A stretch of DNA of 32,100 nucleotides, taken from NCBI GenBank assembly GCA_001816835.1, contig MHDB01000013.1:25334-57433 (forward strand). Reading direction: 5' to 3'. How positions within the stretch are numbered: the first letter of the stretch is position 1; each line of letters opens with the position of its first letter. The position numbers were made by a program, and so were the translations under genes. This document shows positions 17,539-26,150 of this stretch, in pieces. The DNA is from Candidatus Woykebacteria bacterium RIFCSPLOWO2_01_FULL_43_14 (GTDB taxonomy: Bacteria > Patescibacteriota > Microgenomatia > Woykebacterales > 2-01-FULL-43-14). The notes under the pieces are model-generated. The model worked only from the letters and a program-made list of their open reading frames with translations, had not been told where the DNA came from and searched no databases.

Positions 17539-18794
17539 GAGGCGATATCAGTTCTACTTTGCTTACCGGTAAAGGAGATTTCGGCAACACCCTTGTAGGC
17601 AAGCTTTCTGGCTTGGTTGCCCTTACCTATTCCCACTACGTTTAAGACGCGTCCCCCATTTGTGACTAAGACCGCAGCTTCCTCTTTTGTTCCGGCATGG
17701 AACACCACACATCCCAAACTCTCTGCCCTCTCGATACCGGTGATTGGAAAACCAACCTCATAGTTTTCTGGGTACCCCTGAGAAGTAAGCACAACGCAGA
17801 CTGCTTGATCAGGCGACCAAGAGAGTTCTCCTACCGATGTGCCGTCAAGAAGATCTACCAAGATCTGAGCAAAGTCTGATTCCAAGCGGGTGAGTATTAC
17901 CTGGGCCTCGGGGTCTCCCATACGGGCGTTGAACTCCAGAACCTGAAACCCATCCTCTGTGAAAATAAGGCCTGCATATAGAAAACCAATGAAAGGCGTT
18001 CCTAGACTTCGCATCTTAAGAAGAACTGGATCGACAATGGATGTCATTACTTGTCTAGATCTAGCAGCAGTGACAAAGTTTACTGGCGAGTAACAACCCA
18101 TCCCGCCGGTATTGAAGCCTTGATCACCGTCTCCCACCCGTTTGTAGTCTCGGGCCGGGCCAAAAGCAACTGTTTCATTGATGCCTACAAGGACGAAGAA
18201 GGAAACTTCTTCACCGACCAAAAATTCCTCGATTACCACATGGTCCCCAGCTTGGCCAAAAGCTTTTTGTGTCATGATCTGATGTATTGCTTCCTGAGCC
18301 TCTCCTATTGTTTTAGTGATAAAGACACCCTTGCCTAACGCAGCACCATCAGCTTTTATGACTAAAGGCTGGTCTGGGTAGCTGTCAAAATGAGCCTCCA
18401 CATAACCCAAAGCTTCTGACACGTTGCTAAAAACATCAAACCCAGCAGTTGGAATCCCAAGTTCTGATAGCAGTTCTTTGGAAAAGACTTTACTCCCCTC
18501 TAGCTTTGCACCAGCCGTGTCAGGACCAAAGAAACGAAAATCGGTTGCTCTCAATAGATCGCCGAGTCCACCATATAGTAGGTCTTCAGGCCCAGAGATA
18601 ACCAGGTCAGGTTGCAGTTCGTGAGCTAATCTAAGATAATCCTCCGGTTGATAACTAGCCATTTCTATACAAGTAGCATATCTTGCTATTCCGGGGTTTC
18701 CTGGGGATACGAATACTTGGTTGTTGGGGTTCTTCGCGACGGCCCAGGCCAGAGCGCTTTCTCTACCACCTTTACCAGGGATTAGTACTCTCAC
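17526..18794 (-). CDS. purD: Phosphoribosylamine--glycine ligase
   Basis: MRVLIPGKGGRESALAWAVAKN...VFVSPGNPG...VIKADGAALGKGVFI...VIEEFLVGEEVSFFVL...GFLYAGLIFTEDGFQVLEFNARMGDPEAQVIL. Confidence 0.96.
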   Translation of the reverse strand: MRVLIPGKGGRESALAWAVAKNPNNQVFVSPGNPGIARYATCIEMASYQPEDYLRLAHELQPDLVISGPEDLLYGGLGDLLRATDFRFFGPDTAGAKLEGSKVFSKELLSELGIPTAGFDVFSNVSEALGYVEAHFDSYPDQPLVIKADGAALGKGVFITKTIGEAQEAIHQIMTQKAFGQAGDHVVIEEFLVGEEVSFFVLVGINETVAFGPARDYKRVGDGDQGFNTGGMGCYSPVNFVTAARSRQVMTSIVDPVLLKMRSLGTPFIGFLYAGLIFTEDGFQVLEFNARMGDPEAQVILTRLESDFAQILVDLLDGTSVGELSWSPDQAVCVVLTSQGYPENYEVGFPITGIERAESLGCVVFHAGTKEEAAVLVTNGGRVLNVVGIGKGNQARKLAYKGVAEISFTGKQSRTDIASKVL

Positions 18795-18982
18795 CTATCA
18801 CTCTCCTTGTGTTTCGGCGTTTGTATTATAGCATTAACGCGACTTTGCTGATTAAAAATTGCTCAAAGAACTTTCCTCCCACCAAGGTGAGGGCTGTTTA
18901 CGTTTCTCCGCGAAAGCGAGTTTTTATGCCTTAATTTTAGTTGCATTTGTTAAGGCAAATCTTAAGGAGAAGATCATAGGGT

Positions 18983-19012
18983 TTTACTACAAGCTTGATC
19001 TTGTGGTATAAT
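18983..19012 (+). promoter_or_regulatory. Promoter of the three-gene cassette (extended -10)
   Basis: TGgTATAAT, -10 hexamer TATAAT 19007-19012, TG at 19004-19005; TTTACT 18983-18988 as weak -35. Confidence 0.7.
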
Positions 19013-19024
19013 GCCCGCGATTAA

Positions 19025-19100
19025 GAGGTGTGTGAAAAATTTCACATCCCTCATAATCATCCCGCCAGAATCTGGCGTTTCCGAGCTCTCAAGGTTCGGA
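19025..19100 (+). promoter_or_regulatory. Hairpin-rich 5' leader of the cassette
   Basis: Near-perfect stem 19025-19036/19041-19052; cgccag 19063-19068/ctggcg 19072-19077; tccga 19080-19084/tcgga 19096-19100. Confidence 0.6.
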
Positions 19101-19141
19101 GGCACCTGACAACTGAATACCAAAAGTCGAAAGAGGGAGAG

Positions 19142-20107
19142 ATGACAACTACCCCTAACTCTCAAGCCTATAATGGAAGAACTTATGAGCAAGCGCTACA
19201 AGAGAGAAATGATTGGTTGACTAAACTTGCTGAGGCCGTTAAAGCAAAAGTAATAGAACTTGGGTTTAAGAAGCTAGATAGAAGAGGAAGAGCGCCGTCC
19301 GATTTTGGTGCGGCTCTTAAGCCAAAACACGCCAGTACCTGGCTTTCCATTATCGGAGCACGTAGCGTTTTGGAGAATCAGTTAGAAATTTACGCCCGGC
19401 TTTATTTTCTCGGAATTCTAGATGCAAACCCCACCAAAATTCCTCCCCGTCCCAGCAGAAATCCGAAAGGCGGTTTTAGTCTTAGGCCAGTTGCGTGGGA
19501 CGAAGAGCGATTGAATAGGTACCTTGCTGAACATAAAGAGGAACTCGAAGAATTGAGGTCAGTAGTTGGGCAACCAACCCAGAGGGCCGCCGGTCGTACT
19601 GGTGGGACTAGACGTTCTCGCCAAAGACGGGTACATATCACTGCCACAGAACTTGTGAGTGATCAAGTGCATAGAGTATTAGCGGAGCCACCAACAGCTG
19701 CGGCGCCAACTATAACTCAACCAAGGGTTGGTTTGCTCGAGGAACTGGGGGCTTTAGTAACTAATTTGTCAGCCGAGTGGGGTCGGAATTTCGGACGAGA
19801 ACTGGGTGCCGCTTTTTCCGCGGAAGCTCTCAAGACTTTACAACATCTGCATGTACCAGTTGCGGCGATAGAACCAAATAGTTCACATCAAGAAGTAGCA
19901 TCAAGTGGCTCGGTACAAAGTATGTTAGATGGTTTAAACCGAGTATTGGAGACTTTGATGGGTGGTACTCCCGAAATGAGAGACCAGTTCATTAAACAGT
20001 ATGCTGAAGGGGTCAGACAAGCCTATTCTAAACTGGCCATTCTGACTCTGGACCCAGACCAAAGGGAAGACTCCCTGAAAGAAACAAGGAGATGGAAGCC
20101 CAAGTGA
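19142..20107 (+). CDS. Cassette gene A: 321-aa protein, XRE-like HTH N-terminus, basic linker, unknown C-terminus
   Basis: ATG 19142 after gagggagag; RAPSDFGAALKPKHASTWLSIIGARSVLENQLEIYARLYFLGILDANPTKIPPR resembles an HTH_3 pattern; RAAGRTGGTRRSRQRR linker. Confidence 0.7.
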   Translation: MTTTPNSQAYNGRTYEQALQERNDWLTKLAEAVKAKVIELGFKKLDRRGRAPSDFGAALKPKHASTWLSIIGARSVLENQLEIYARLYFLGILDANPTKIPPRPSRNPKGGFSLRPVAWDEERLNRYLAEHKEELEELRSVVGQPTQRAAGRTGGTRRSRQRRVHITATELVSDQVHRVLAEPPTAAAPTITQPRVGLLEELGALVTNLSAEWGRNFGRELGAAFSAEALKTLQHLHVPVAAIEPNSSHQEVASSGSVQSMLDGLNRVLETLMGGTPEMRDQFIKQYAEGVRQAYSKLAILTLDPDQREDSLKETRRWKPK

Positions 20108-22113
20108 TTAAACCACCTAGCTCACTAAGGCTTAGACTAGTCACGCAAACCACGATTCAATACTTAGCCGGCTTCAACGACAACCCGCAAGAGGCCTTAA
20201 AAGAAAGTGTGGCCAATGCTTTGGATGCCAATGCCAAAAAAATTTGGGTGGAGGTAAGTCGTATAAATGGAGAAATGCGCTTAGTTGTATGTGATGACGG
20301 TGACGGTATTCTTGATCGTATGTTTGAACATGACACCCTAAGACTGGATCAAGCTTACGCTGATCAGGTAAAGGGAGTGGCAGTAGATTTCGAAGAACTT
20401 AAAAGGGAACTCTCCCCAGTCTCCCGACACTCTTTTGAGTACATGGTAGGGGCTATTGGTTTATCGGCTAAGACCCCTGGTCAAGGGAAAATTGGGATGC
20501 GCGGCTTTGGTGGGACGACTGCGCCTTATAGTTATGCTCACGGGAAGGTGGTCTACAACACCCGACCTTCGTTAGAACTTGCTCGGAGTCGCTACCCAAA
20601 TCTTAAACGAGAGCCAGAAGTGGCTAATTATCGCCTAGACATGGGTGGTAGAGAGAGCATTGGGATCATTGATCCGGTTCTTAGTTTAGTGGACTCTCCA
20701 CCGACCGATCCGTATCGGAAGCCTTTGGTTCATGGAACGAGGTTAGAAATTTACGGCGTCGATCCCGACTTCGAGTTCTTTTTAAGGCCTGAGGCCCTTG
20801 CGGAGTACTTTAAGAGAAATTTGGGTCAGGCTCTTAGAATTAGAAACGCCGATTTGGTAATTGTTGATAAGCTTTCTGATAAGGGTTTGGCTACCGGTGG
20901 GATCGAGCATCGGGTAGAACCACCGGTGTACAAGGGGTACCAAATCTTTACTGGGACTCTGTTTGTAGAGGGAGGCGCTCCTTTTAATGCTGATCTGTTT
21001 CTTGATCCTTCAGAGAGAACTCCAGAAATAGAGCTTTATCGAAGAGGGGATCGCGCTGGTTCGCTCTTTCCTCGTAACGCCGCCCAGGATATCGCTTTCA
21101 AGGAGGATCCACTCCTAAGGAAACTCTTGGATAGCGTCTTTAAGAGGCTAAAGGGTGTTCTCCACTTTCCCCAAACAGGTGACTTTGAGGATGATTCTGA
21201 TTGTTGGGATACTTCCAAGAAACGTCTCCTTTTCAATTCACCAAAAAGTCGTAGATTTGTGGCGGCTCTGCTTAAGCGTGAAACGGAATTCGCTGAGATA
21301 GTTAGGAGGACTTTAGAGCAAATTGATGAGCGAAGAGAAGGAGAGCAAGCCAGGATACTTGGTGATGCCCTGACTGCTGCGATTCGGGAAACGGACTATT
21401 TCCGAAACAAACTTGGGGTAAAGGAGGAAGAACCTAAGCGAAAGATAAAGCCAGGAAAGGGACCTACCAGGGGACCTAGCAAAGGAACTTATAAGTTGGA
21501 GTACGTGATTGTTTCGGTCAGGAACCAGAATGGTGAGGGGGTGTCAGGTATCCCCGTTCAGATTTGGCAGAGTGGTCAGATGCTTGGCGAGCCTAGGATA
21601 ACTAAGAATAGCGGCTCAGTCTCCTTTGGCAAAAAACCAAAGGGAGCATACCGGGCAACTATTGCTTTACCACTCGAAATCACAGCACCTCTAACCTCAG
21701 CCAGCTTTGAGTTGCCAGAGGATAACGAAGGAGTCAGAGTGTCTTTTAGAGTAACGACACCGGTTCAAGTCGGTACCGGAGTGGTGAAGATTCCGGATAT
21801 CATCCCGATTATTCGACCTTTTAGTAACGCTGAGGATGATCCCGAATCGCCTTGGCACAGCCGGATGAATCTTGGGATGGTGGAAATAAACAATTCCCAC
21901 CCTGTTTATCGGGAAGCGGAGGCCAAGGGAGATTGGACGAGATTAGCTTATCAGGTCCACTGTTTGTCCTCAGCGGTCGCAAACCACGCCGGGGCCGGAG
22001 ATAGAGCTTTGACGGTGCAAATGTCGACGATACTTTTTGCCAGGCTTATGTTTAATGCTCAAGAAACTGAGCGGGCAGCTCGGGCCAAAAGTGCCGCTAA
22101 CCGTCGCAAATAG
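20092..22113 (+). CDS. Cassette gene B: GHKL-type ATPase (MutL/Hsp90/MORC-like) with internal beta-sandwich-like domain; alternative start GTG 20104
   Basis: N box EALKESVANALDANAKKIWVEV, G1 DDGDGI, G2 GQGKIGMRGFGG; later YVIVSVRNQNGEGVSGIPVQIWQSGQ...SGSVSFGKKPKGAYRATIALP. Confidence 0.85.
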   Translation: MEAQVIKPPSSLRLRLVTQTTIQYLAGFNDNPQEALKESVANALDANAKKIWVEVSRINGEMRLVVCDDGDGILDRMFEHDTLRLDQAYADQVKGVAVDFEELKRELSPVSRHSFEYMVGAIGLSAKTPGQGKIGMRGFGGTTAPYSYAHGKVVYNTRPSLELARSRYPNLKREPEVANYRLDMGGRESIGIIDPVLSLVDSPPTDPYRKPLVHGTRLEIYGVDPDFEFFLRPEALAEYFKRNLGQALRIRNADLVIVDKLSDKGLATGGIEHRVEPPVYKGYQIFTGTLFVEGGAPFNADLFLDPSERTPEIELYRRGDRAGSLFPRNAAQDIAFKEDPLLRKLLDSVFKRLKGVLHFPQTGDFEDDSDCWDTSKKRLLFNSPKSRRFVAALLKRETEFAEIVRRTLEQIDERREGEQARILGDALTAAIRETDYFRNKLGVKEEEPKRKIKPGKGPTRGPSKGTYKLEYVIVSVRNQNGEGVSGIPVQIWQSGQMLGEPRITKNSGSVSFGKKPKGAYRATIALPLEITAPLTSASFELPEDNEGVRVSFRVTTPVQVGTGVVKIPDIIPIIRPFSNAEDDPESPWHSRMNLGMVEINNSHPVYREAEAKGDWTRLAYQVHCLSSAVANHAGAGDRALTVQMSTILFARLMFNAQETERAARAKSAANRRK

Positions 22114-22167
22114 CTTAATTACTCTTTTCTTTTTGGGGGTCCGGGATTGCGTGAGAAGGGAGGAAAG

Positions 22168-22932
22168 ATGGACCAGCAGCAAAACCAAACCCGACAACGT
22201 CTGCACACGAGCAGACTGCGTCTAGCAAGACTAATCAGACGGATTACTTTAAGAAGAGCCAAAGAGCTCATAGCTTTAAATTTTGCCAGAAGATACGAGA
22301 AGATTTTGGCCCAAGCCATGAAAGACTTGGACACGGCTGGCACTTTGAATATACCTGATGTTGAGCGCTTGATGAGGGAAGTAGTAGAGACTTTGACAGG
22401 AGTTTTTAGCGCCGAAGGAGAAGGTATGGAGATACTTATTCCTTCGGACGCAAGTGCGCTCGGAGATAATCTGGGTGTGGTACCTACCCCGAGGCAGAAG
22501 AAACCCCCACGGAAAGGGAAAAAACTAGTACTTAAAACTACTGACCACGGAGCCAATATAGTAGCGTTTAACTTTGGAGAAAAACCTCCGGCCGAGACTT
22601 TTGAAAGTGCTCTGCGTCGGACCTTTGGAGAAGGCTGGGAATCAAAAACAATTGCTGTAATGGGTCATGGCCCAGGTAGAATTGAACAAAGAACTTTTGC
22701 TCAGGATGTAGCTCTTGGGTCTGGGAGTGTCTTAAGAAGGTACGTTAGTACCACTATAAGCAATCTTTTGATTATGAAAAAAGGATTACCTCCAGGGGCA
22801 ATCGTTGGTTCTCAGCTCCAGCGTTTATTTGCCCAGCTTAACGAAACTCTACGTTGGGATGATATCCCCCCAACCATAAATAAATGGGGCATTAAGCTTG
22901 AAGATCAAGGAGAAGAGGCCGCACAGAGCTAG
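22168..22932 (+). CDS. Cassette gene C: 254-aa protein of unknown function
   Basis: ATG 22168 after gggagg; long ORF in the same operon; no family recognised. Confidence 0.75.
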   Translation: MDQQQNQTRQRLHTSRLRLARLIRRITLRRAKELIALNFARRYEKILAQAMKDLDTAGTLNIPDVERLMREVVETLTGVFSAEGEGMEILIPSDASALGDNLGVVPTPRQKKPPRKGKKLVLKTTDHGANIVAFNFGEKPPAETFESALRRTFGEGWESKTIAVMGHGPGRIEQRTFAQDVALGSGSVLRRYVSTTISNLLIMKKGLPPGAIVGSQLQRLFAQLNETLRWDDIPPTINKWGIKLEDQGEEAAQS

Positions 22933-22958
22933 TGAATTTTCACTAGCTCTTCTTTTTT
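22925..22958 (+). terminator. Intrinsic terminator of the cassette
   Basis: agagctagtga 22925-22935 / tcactagctct 22940-22950 (11-bp stem), then tctttttt. Confidence 0.9.
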
Positions 22959-22965
22959 GGCAAAA

Positions 22966-22994
22966 TTGACTTTTCGGCTGTCAAAATCTAATAT
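22966..22994 (+). promoter_or_regulatory. Promoter of the phosphomannomutase gene
   Basis: TTGACT-17 nt-TAATAT, followed by taggagg before ATG 23017. Confidence 0.75.
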
Positions 22995-23016
22995 GGAGGG
23001 ACTGTAGGAGGTACTT

Positions 23017-24411
23017 ATGCCAATTTTGAAAAGAACCATGTTCCGTGAGTATGACCTTAGAGGTCGTGAGTCTGAAGATGAGTTAAACGACTCGTCAGTT
23101 TACTATGTAGGTCGTGGTTTCGGAGCCTTCCTCTCCAAACGAGGTATTAAGGAAGCGGTTGTTGGTCACGATGCCCGTGCTACCTCCGAAAGTTTTCAAG
23201 CAAACATCATCAAAGCTCTCAATGAATCCGGGATTGATGTTGTTGATATCGGCACAGTAACAACCCCAATGAGTTACTGGTCACAGTACCATTTTAAAGT
23301 CAAAGGTTTGGTAATGGTTACTGCCAGCCACAACCCTGTAGGTTGGAATGGAGTAAAACTTGGTTGTGACCTTTCCTATACGCTTCTCACCGACGAGATG
23401 AACGAAGTTTACGACACTATTTGTAAAGAGGAATTTGTTAATGGTTCTGGCAGTGTGCGGAAAGAAGACATTCTTGAGGAATATGTAAAAGATCTAACCT
23501 CTCGCGCCAAAATTACCAAAAAATTTAAAGTTCTTGTTAATACCGGTAATGGCACAGCAGGCCTACTTGCTCCAAAGCTTTTATCAGCAGCTGGGTGTGA
23601 CGTAGTAGAGCATTTCACCAATATTGATCCGACATACCCCAACTACACGGCTAATCCAGATGGTACAGCTATGATGGAAGATACCGGCAAGCAAACCTTG
23701 GCTAACAAGTGTGATTTGGGTTTTGCTTTCGATGGTGATGGGGATAGGTTGGGATTAGTGGACGAAAAAGGTCAAACCGTCTGGCCGGACCGCTACATTA
23801 TTTTGCTCTCTCGACTGGTTCTTTCCAAAAACCCTGGGGCAAAAATAGTTTTTGATGTCAAAGTTTCGGAAGCTCTACCTGAGGACATCAAAGCCCACGG
23901 TGGTATCCCGATTATGTGGAAAACAGGGCATTCTCACATCAAGGCCAAATTGGCTGCGGAAAAAGCGGCTTTAGCTGGCGAAGCGAGTGGTCATATATTC
24001 TTTGTTGATGATTTTTACGGGTTTGATGACGCCACCTTCGCAGCTTTGAAAATATTAGAGTACCTCTCGTTAGAGAATAAACCTGTGTCAGAAGTAATCG
24101 CTGGAACCCCTTCTTACGTTTCTACACCCACTATCCAAGTCAAGACGACAGACGAAGATAAGTATAAGGTGGTGGAAGAAGTGACTAAAGAATTCAAAGA
24201 CGAGGGTTACAATGTGGTAGATATTAATGGGGCTAGGGTTTATACCGAGGGTGGTTGGGGACTTGTGAGAGCTTCCTCTAACACCCCGACCTTAGTTTTG
24301 AGATTTGAGGCTAAAACCCAACAGAATTTGGAGAAGATCCAAGCACTTTTCAGACAGAAACTTGCGCGTTTTGACGTTGTTAGCAAAGACTGGGACAGCT
24401 CCGGCCACTAA
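23017..24411 (+). CDS. Phosphomannomutase/phosphoglucomutase
   Basis: FREYDLRG, VTASHNPVGWNGVKLG, FAFDGDGDRLGLVDEKG, GEASGHIFF. Confidence 0.93.
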   Translation: MPILKRTMFREYDLRGRESEDELNDSSVYYVGRGFGAFLSKRGIKEAVVGHDARATSESFQANIIKALNESGIDVVDIGTVTTPMSYWSQYHFKVKGLVMVTASHNPVGWNGVKLGCDLSYTLLTDEMNEVYDTICKEEFVNGSGSVRKEDILEEYVKDLTSRAKITKKFKVLVNTGNGTAGLLAPKLLSAAGCDVVEHFTNIDPTYPNYTANPDGTAMMEDTGKQTLANKCDLGFAFDGDGDRLGLVDEKGQTVWPDRYIILLSRLVLSKNPGAKIVFDVKVSEALPEDIKAHGGIPIMWKTGHSHIKAKLAAEKAALAGEASGHIFFVDDFYGFDDATFAALKILEYLSLENKPVSEVIAGTPSYVSTPTIQVKTTDEDKYKVVEEVTKEFKDEGYNVVDINGARVYTEGGWGLVRASSNTPTLVLRFEAKTQQNLEKIQALFRQKLARFDVVSKDWDSSGH

Positions 24412-24415
24412 AGAG

Positions 24416-24444
24416 TGGACAAGGTACGCTCAAAATCGTATAGT
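24416..24444 (+). promoter_or_regulatory. Promoter, probably leaderless transcript for CDS at 24454
   Basis: TGGACA 24416-24421, 17 nt, TATAGT 24439-24444, ATG 9 nt after. Confidence 0.65.
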
Positions 24445-24453
24445 ATACACAGT

Positions 24454-25461
24454 ATGAAGTTAGAAAAGGTACTTATTATCCTGACCCTTTCGGTGGTTAT
24501 TATTTTACTTTCAGCTGTGAGGATCGGTGAGTATTTTGGAAGCATCTCCAGCGTCCCAACCCCCAAGAACCCAGATTCCTCAGTCCCAGCTTCTCAAGAA
24601 GAGATAAAACCTCTGGAGCAAGAGCTCCAGCTGACATTTGACACTAAAACTGCGAGTAAAGATCCTTTTAACGATTCAAACGGCCCTTTTTATCATGATG
24701 TTAACCTGGCGACCTCCATTGACGGTGTAAATTTTGCTTTTGATTCATTGGTACTGGAAAAAGCTTCCGTGCCGGATGTGGTCAGATTAGCTGACTCCAC
24801 CTTGGCCATTTATGCAGTGGATGGGTCTGGGAGATCTAAATCGGGGTTGATGGTTGCTATCTCCAAAGATGAAGGTCAGACTTGGCAACAAGGGTCAGTC
24901 CAGTTTGATTCCTTAGTTCCAGGGGCAGCTGACCCAGATGTGGTCGTGCTGCCTGATGGTAAAATAAGACTTTATTTTGTAGTTTTTGAGGATGTAGAGA
25001 ATAAGACAGTAGTACCAACCAATATGGTAAAAAGTGCTACCTCTTCAGATGGGGTAAACTTCAGTTTGGAATCCGGTGAGAGGCTTAAATATAGCAACCT
25101 TACGGATCCAGACGTTGTAAAGATAGGAAACTCATGGTTCATGTACTTCTCGCAAGGGGCCAAACTGTTGGCTGCTATCTCAAGTAATGGCTTAAGTTTT
25201 AAGTATCAGAAAGATATTCGCTCACTTGGTAGTGTTTCTAGCACAGTTAAAATAACTGAGGAGACTTACCGCCAATTTTACTGCAACAATGGTATAAAAA
25301 GCGCAACTTCCATTGATGGGCTTAGTTGGAAAGACGATGCAGGCTATAGACTTAAGCCAGGAACTAAAGAATTTGTTTGTGACCCCGCCCCTCTCAAAAC
25401 AGAGGGTGACAATTGGCTTATGTACTACAAAGTAGCCAAAGTTAGTGAGTCTAAACAATGA
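24454..25461 (+). CDS. Membrane-anchored/secreted five-bladed beta-propeller (glycosidase- or sialidase-like) protein
   Basis: N-terminal TM VLIILTLSVVIILLSAVRIG; repeated SxDGxxF / DPDVV.LPDGKIRLYFV / SSDGVNF / DPDVVKIGNSWFMYFS blades. Confidence 0.7.
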   Translation: MKLEKVLIILTLSVVIILLSAVRIGEYFGSISSVPTPKNPDSSVPASQEEIKPLEQELQLTFDTKTASKDPFNDSNGPFYHDVNLATSIDGVNFAFDSLVLEKASVPDVVRLADSTLAIYAVDGSGRSKSGLMVAISKDEGQTWQQGSVQFDSLVPGAADPDVVVLPDGKIRLYFVVFEDVENKTVVPTNMVKSATSSDGVNFSLESGERLKYSNLTDPDVVKIGNSWFMYFSQGAKLLAAISSNGLSFKYQKDIRSLGSVSSTVKITEETYRQFYCNNGIKSATSIDGLSWKDDAGYRLKPGTKEFVCDPAPLKTEGDNWLMYYKVAKVSESKQ

Positions 25462-25841
25462 AAACTATAAATCAAACGTATGTGATAAAAGCCACTCCAA
25501 AAGAAATATGGCGTGCTTTGGTAGATCCAGATCATATTGAGGTCTGGAGTGGTGGTAAAGCTAAGATGAGTGACAAGCAGGGTGTGCCATTTGAGTTATG
25601 GGATGGAGATATCTACGGTACTAACCTGGAGGTGGTTACCAATAAAAAACTGGTTCAAGAGTGGTACGGTGGCGACTGGGATAAGCCTTCCAAGGTAACC
25701 TTTGTGCTCACCGCCCTTGGCCCGGAGCAAACTCAGGTCGCCCTTCTCCACGAAAACGTGCCTGATAAAGAAGCCCATGATATAGAAGACGGTTGGAAGA
25801 GATACTACTTGGGGGAGATAAAGAAGTATCTGGAGCAGTAA
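25458..25841 (+). CDS. SRPBCC superfamily protein, AHSA1-like
   Basis: INQTYVIKATPKEIWRALVDPDHIEVWSGG...GGDWDKPSKVTFVL...DIEDGWKRYYLGEIKKYLE. Confidence 0.8.
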   Translation: MKTINQTYVIKATPKEIWRALVDPDHIEVWSGGKAKMSDKQGVPFELWDGDIYGTNLEVVTNKKLVQEWYGGDWDKPSKVTFVLTALGPEQTQVALLHENVPDKEAHDIEDGWKRYYLGEIKKYLEQ

Positions 25842-26036
25842 TTACTTCGGCTCTGGGATAACGAGCAGAGCTAATAAATAGGTTATTAAACCTAGAACGA
25901 ACCCTGTAAAAACGGTAATAATAAGCCAGGCCAGTCTTAATATCGTAGGATCGACGTTTAAATACTCCCCTAGCCCGCCAAAAACCCCAGCCCAGATCCG
26001 GTTAGTTTTACTTCGATAAAGCATTTTCGTTTGCAC
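25842..26036 (-). CDS. PspC-domain membrane protein
   Basis: MLYRSKTNRIWAGVFGGLGEYLNVDPTILRLAWLIITVFTG...YLLALLVIPE. Confidence 0.88.
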   Translation of the reverse strand: MQTKMLYRSKTNRIWAGVFGGLGEYLNVDPTILRLAWLIITVFTGFVLGLITYLLALLVIPEPK

Positions 26037-26042
26037 GTGTCT

Positions 26043-26048
26043 ATTTTA
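26043..26048 (-). promoter_or_regulatory. -10 element for pspC-like gene, probably leaderless GTG start
   Basis: Minus strand TAAAAT-AGACAC-GTG. Confidence 0.5.
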
Positions 26049-26150
26049 TCACGGTCTGATACTTTTGGCCAAACCACCCTTCGCTAAAGCTATGGAGTGG
26101 CTGGCCTGAAGGCCAAAAAGAAACCCACGCAGTAATAACTGAATGGGTTG

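Noticed and set aside
18051-18338. 95-aa + strand ORF
   Set aside because: Antisense to purD; no protein-like features.
19028-19141. 38-codon upstream extension of cassette gene A
   Set aside because: Covers the hairpins of the leader with no good start context; ATG 19142 has a purine-rich SD (gagggagag).
20092-22113. Calling gene B mutL, htpG or gyrB
   Set aside because: Only the GHKL ATP-binding motifs are shared; diagnostic downstream domains of these families are not seen.
22119-22556. 145-aa - strand ORF
   Set aside because: Antisense to cassette gene C, which has an SD and operon context; not supported.
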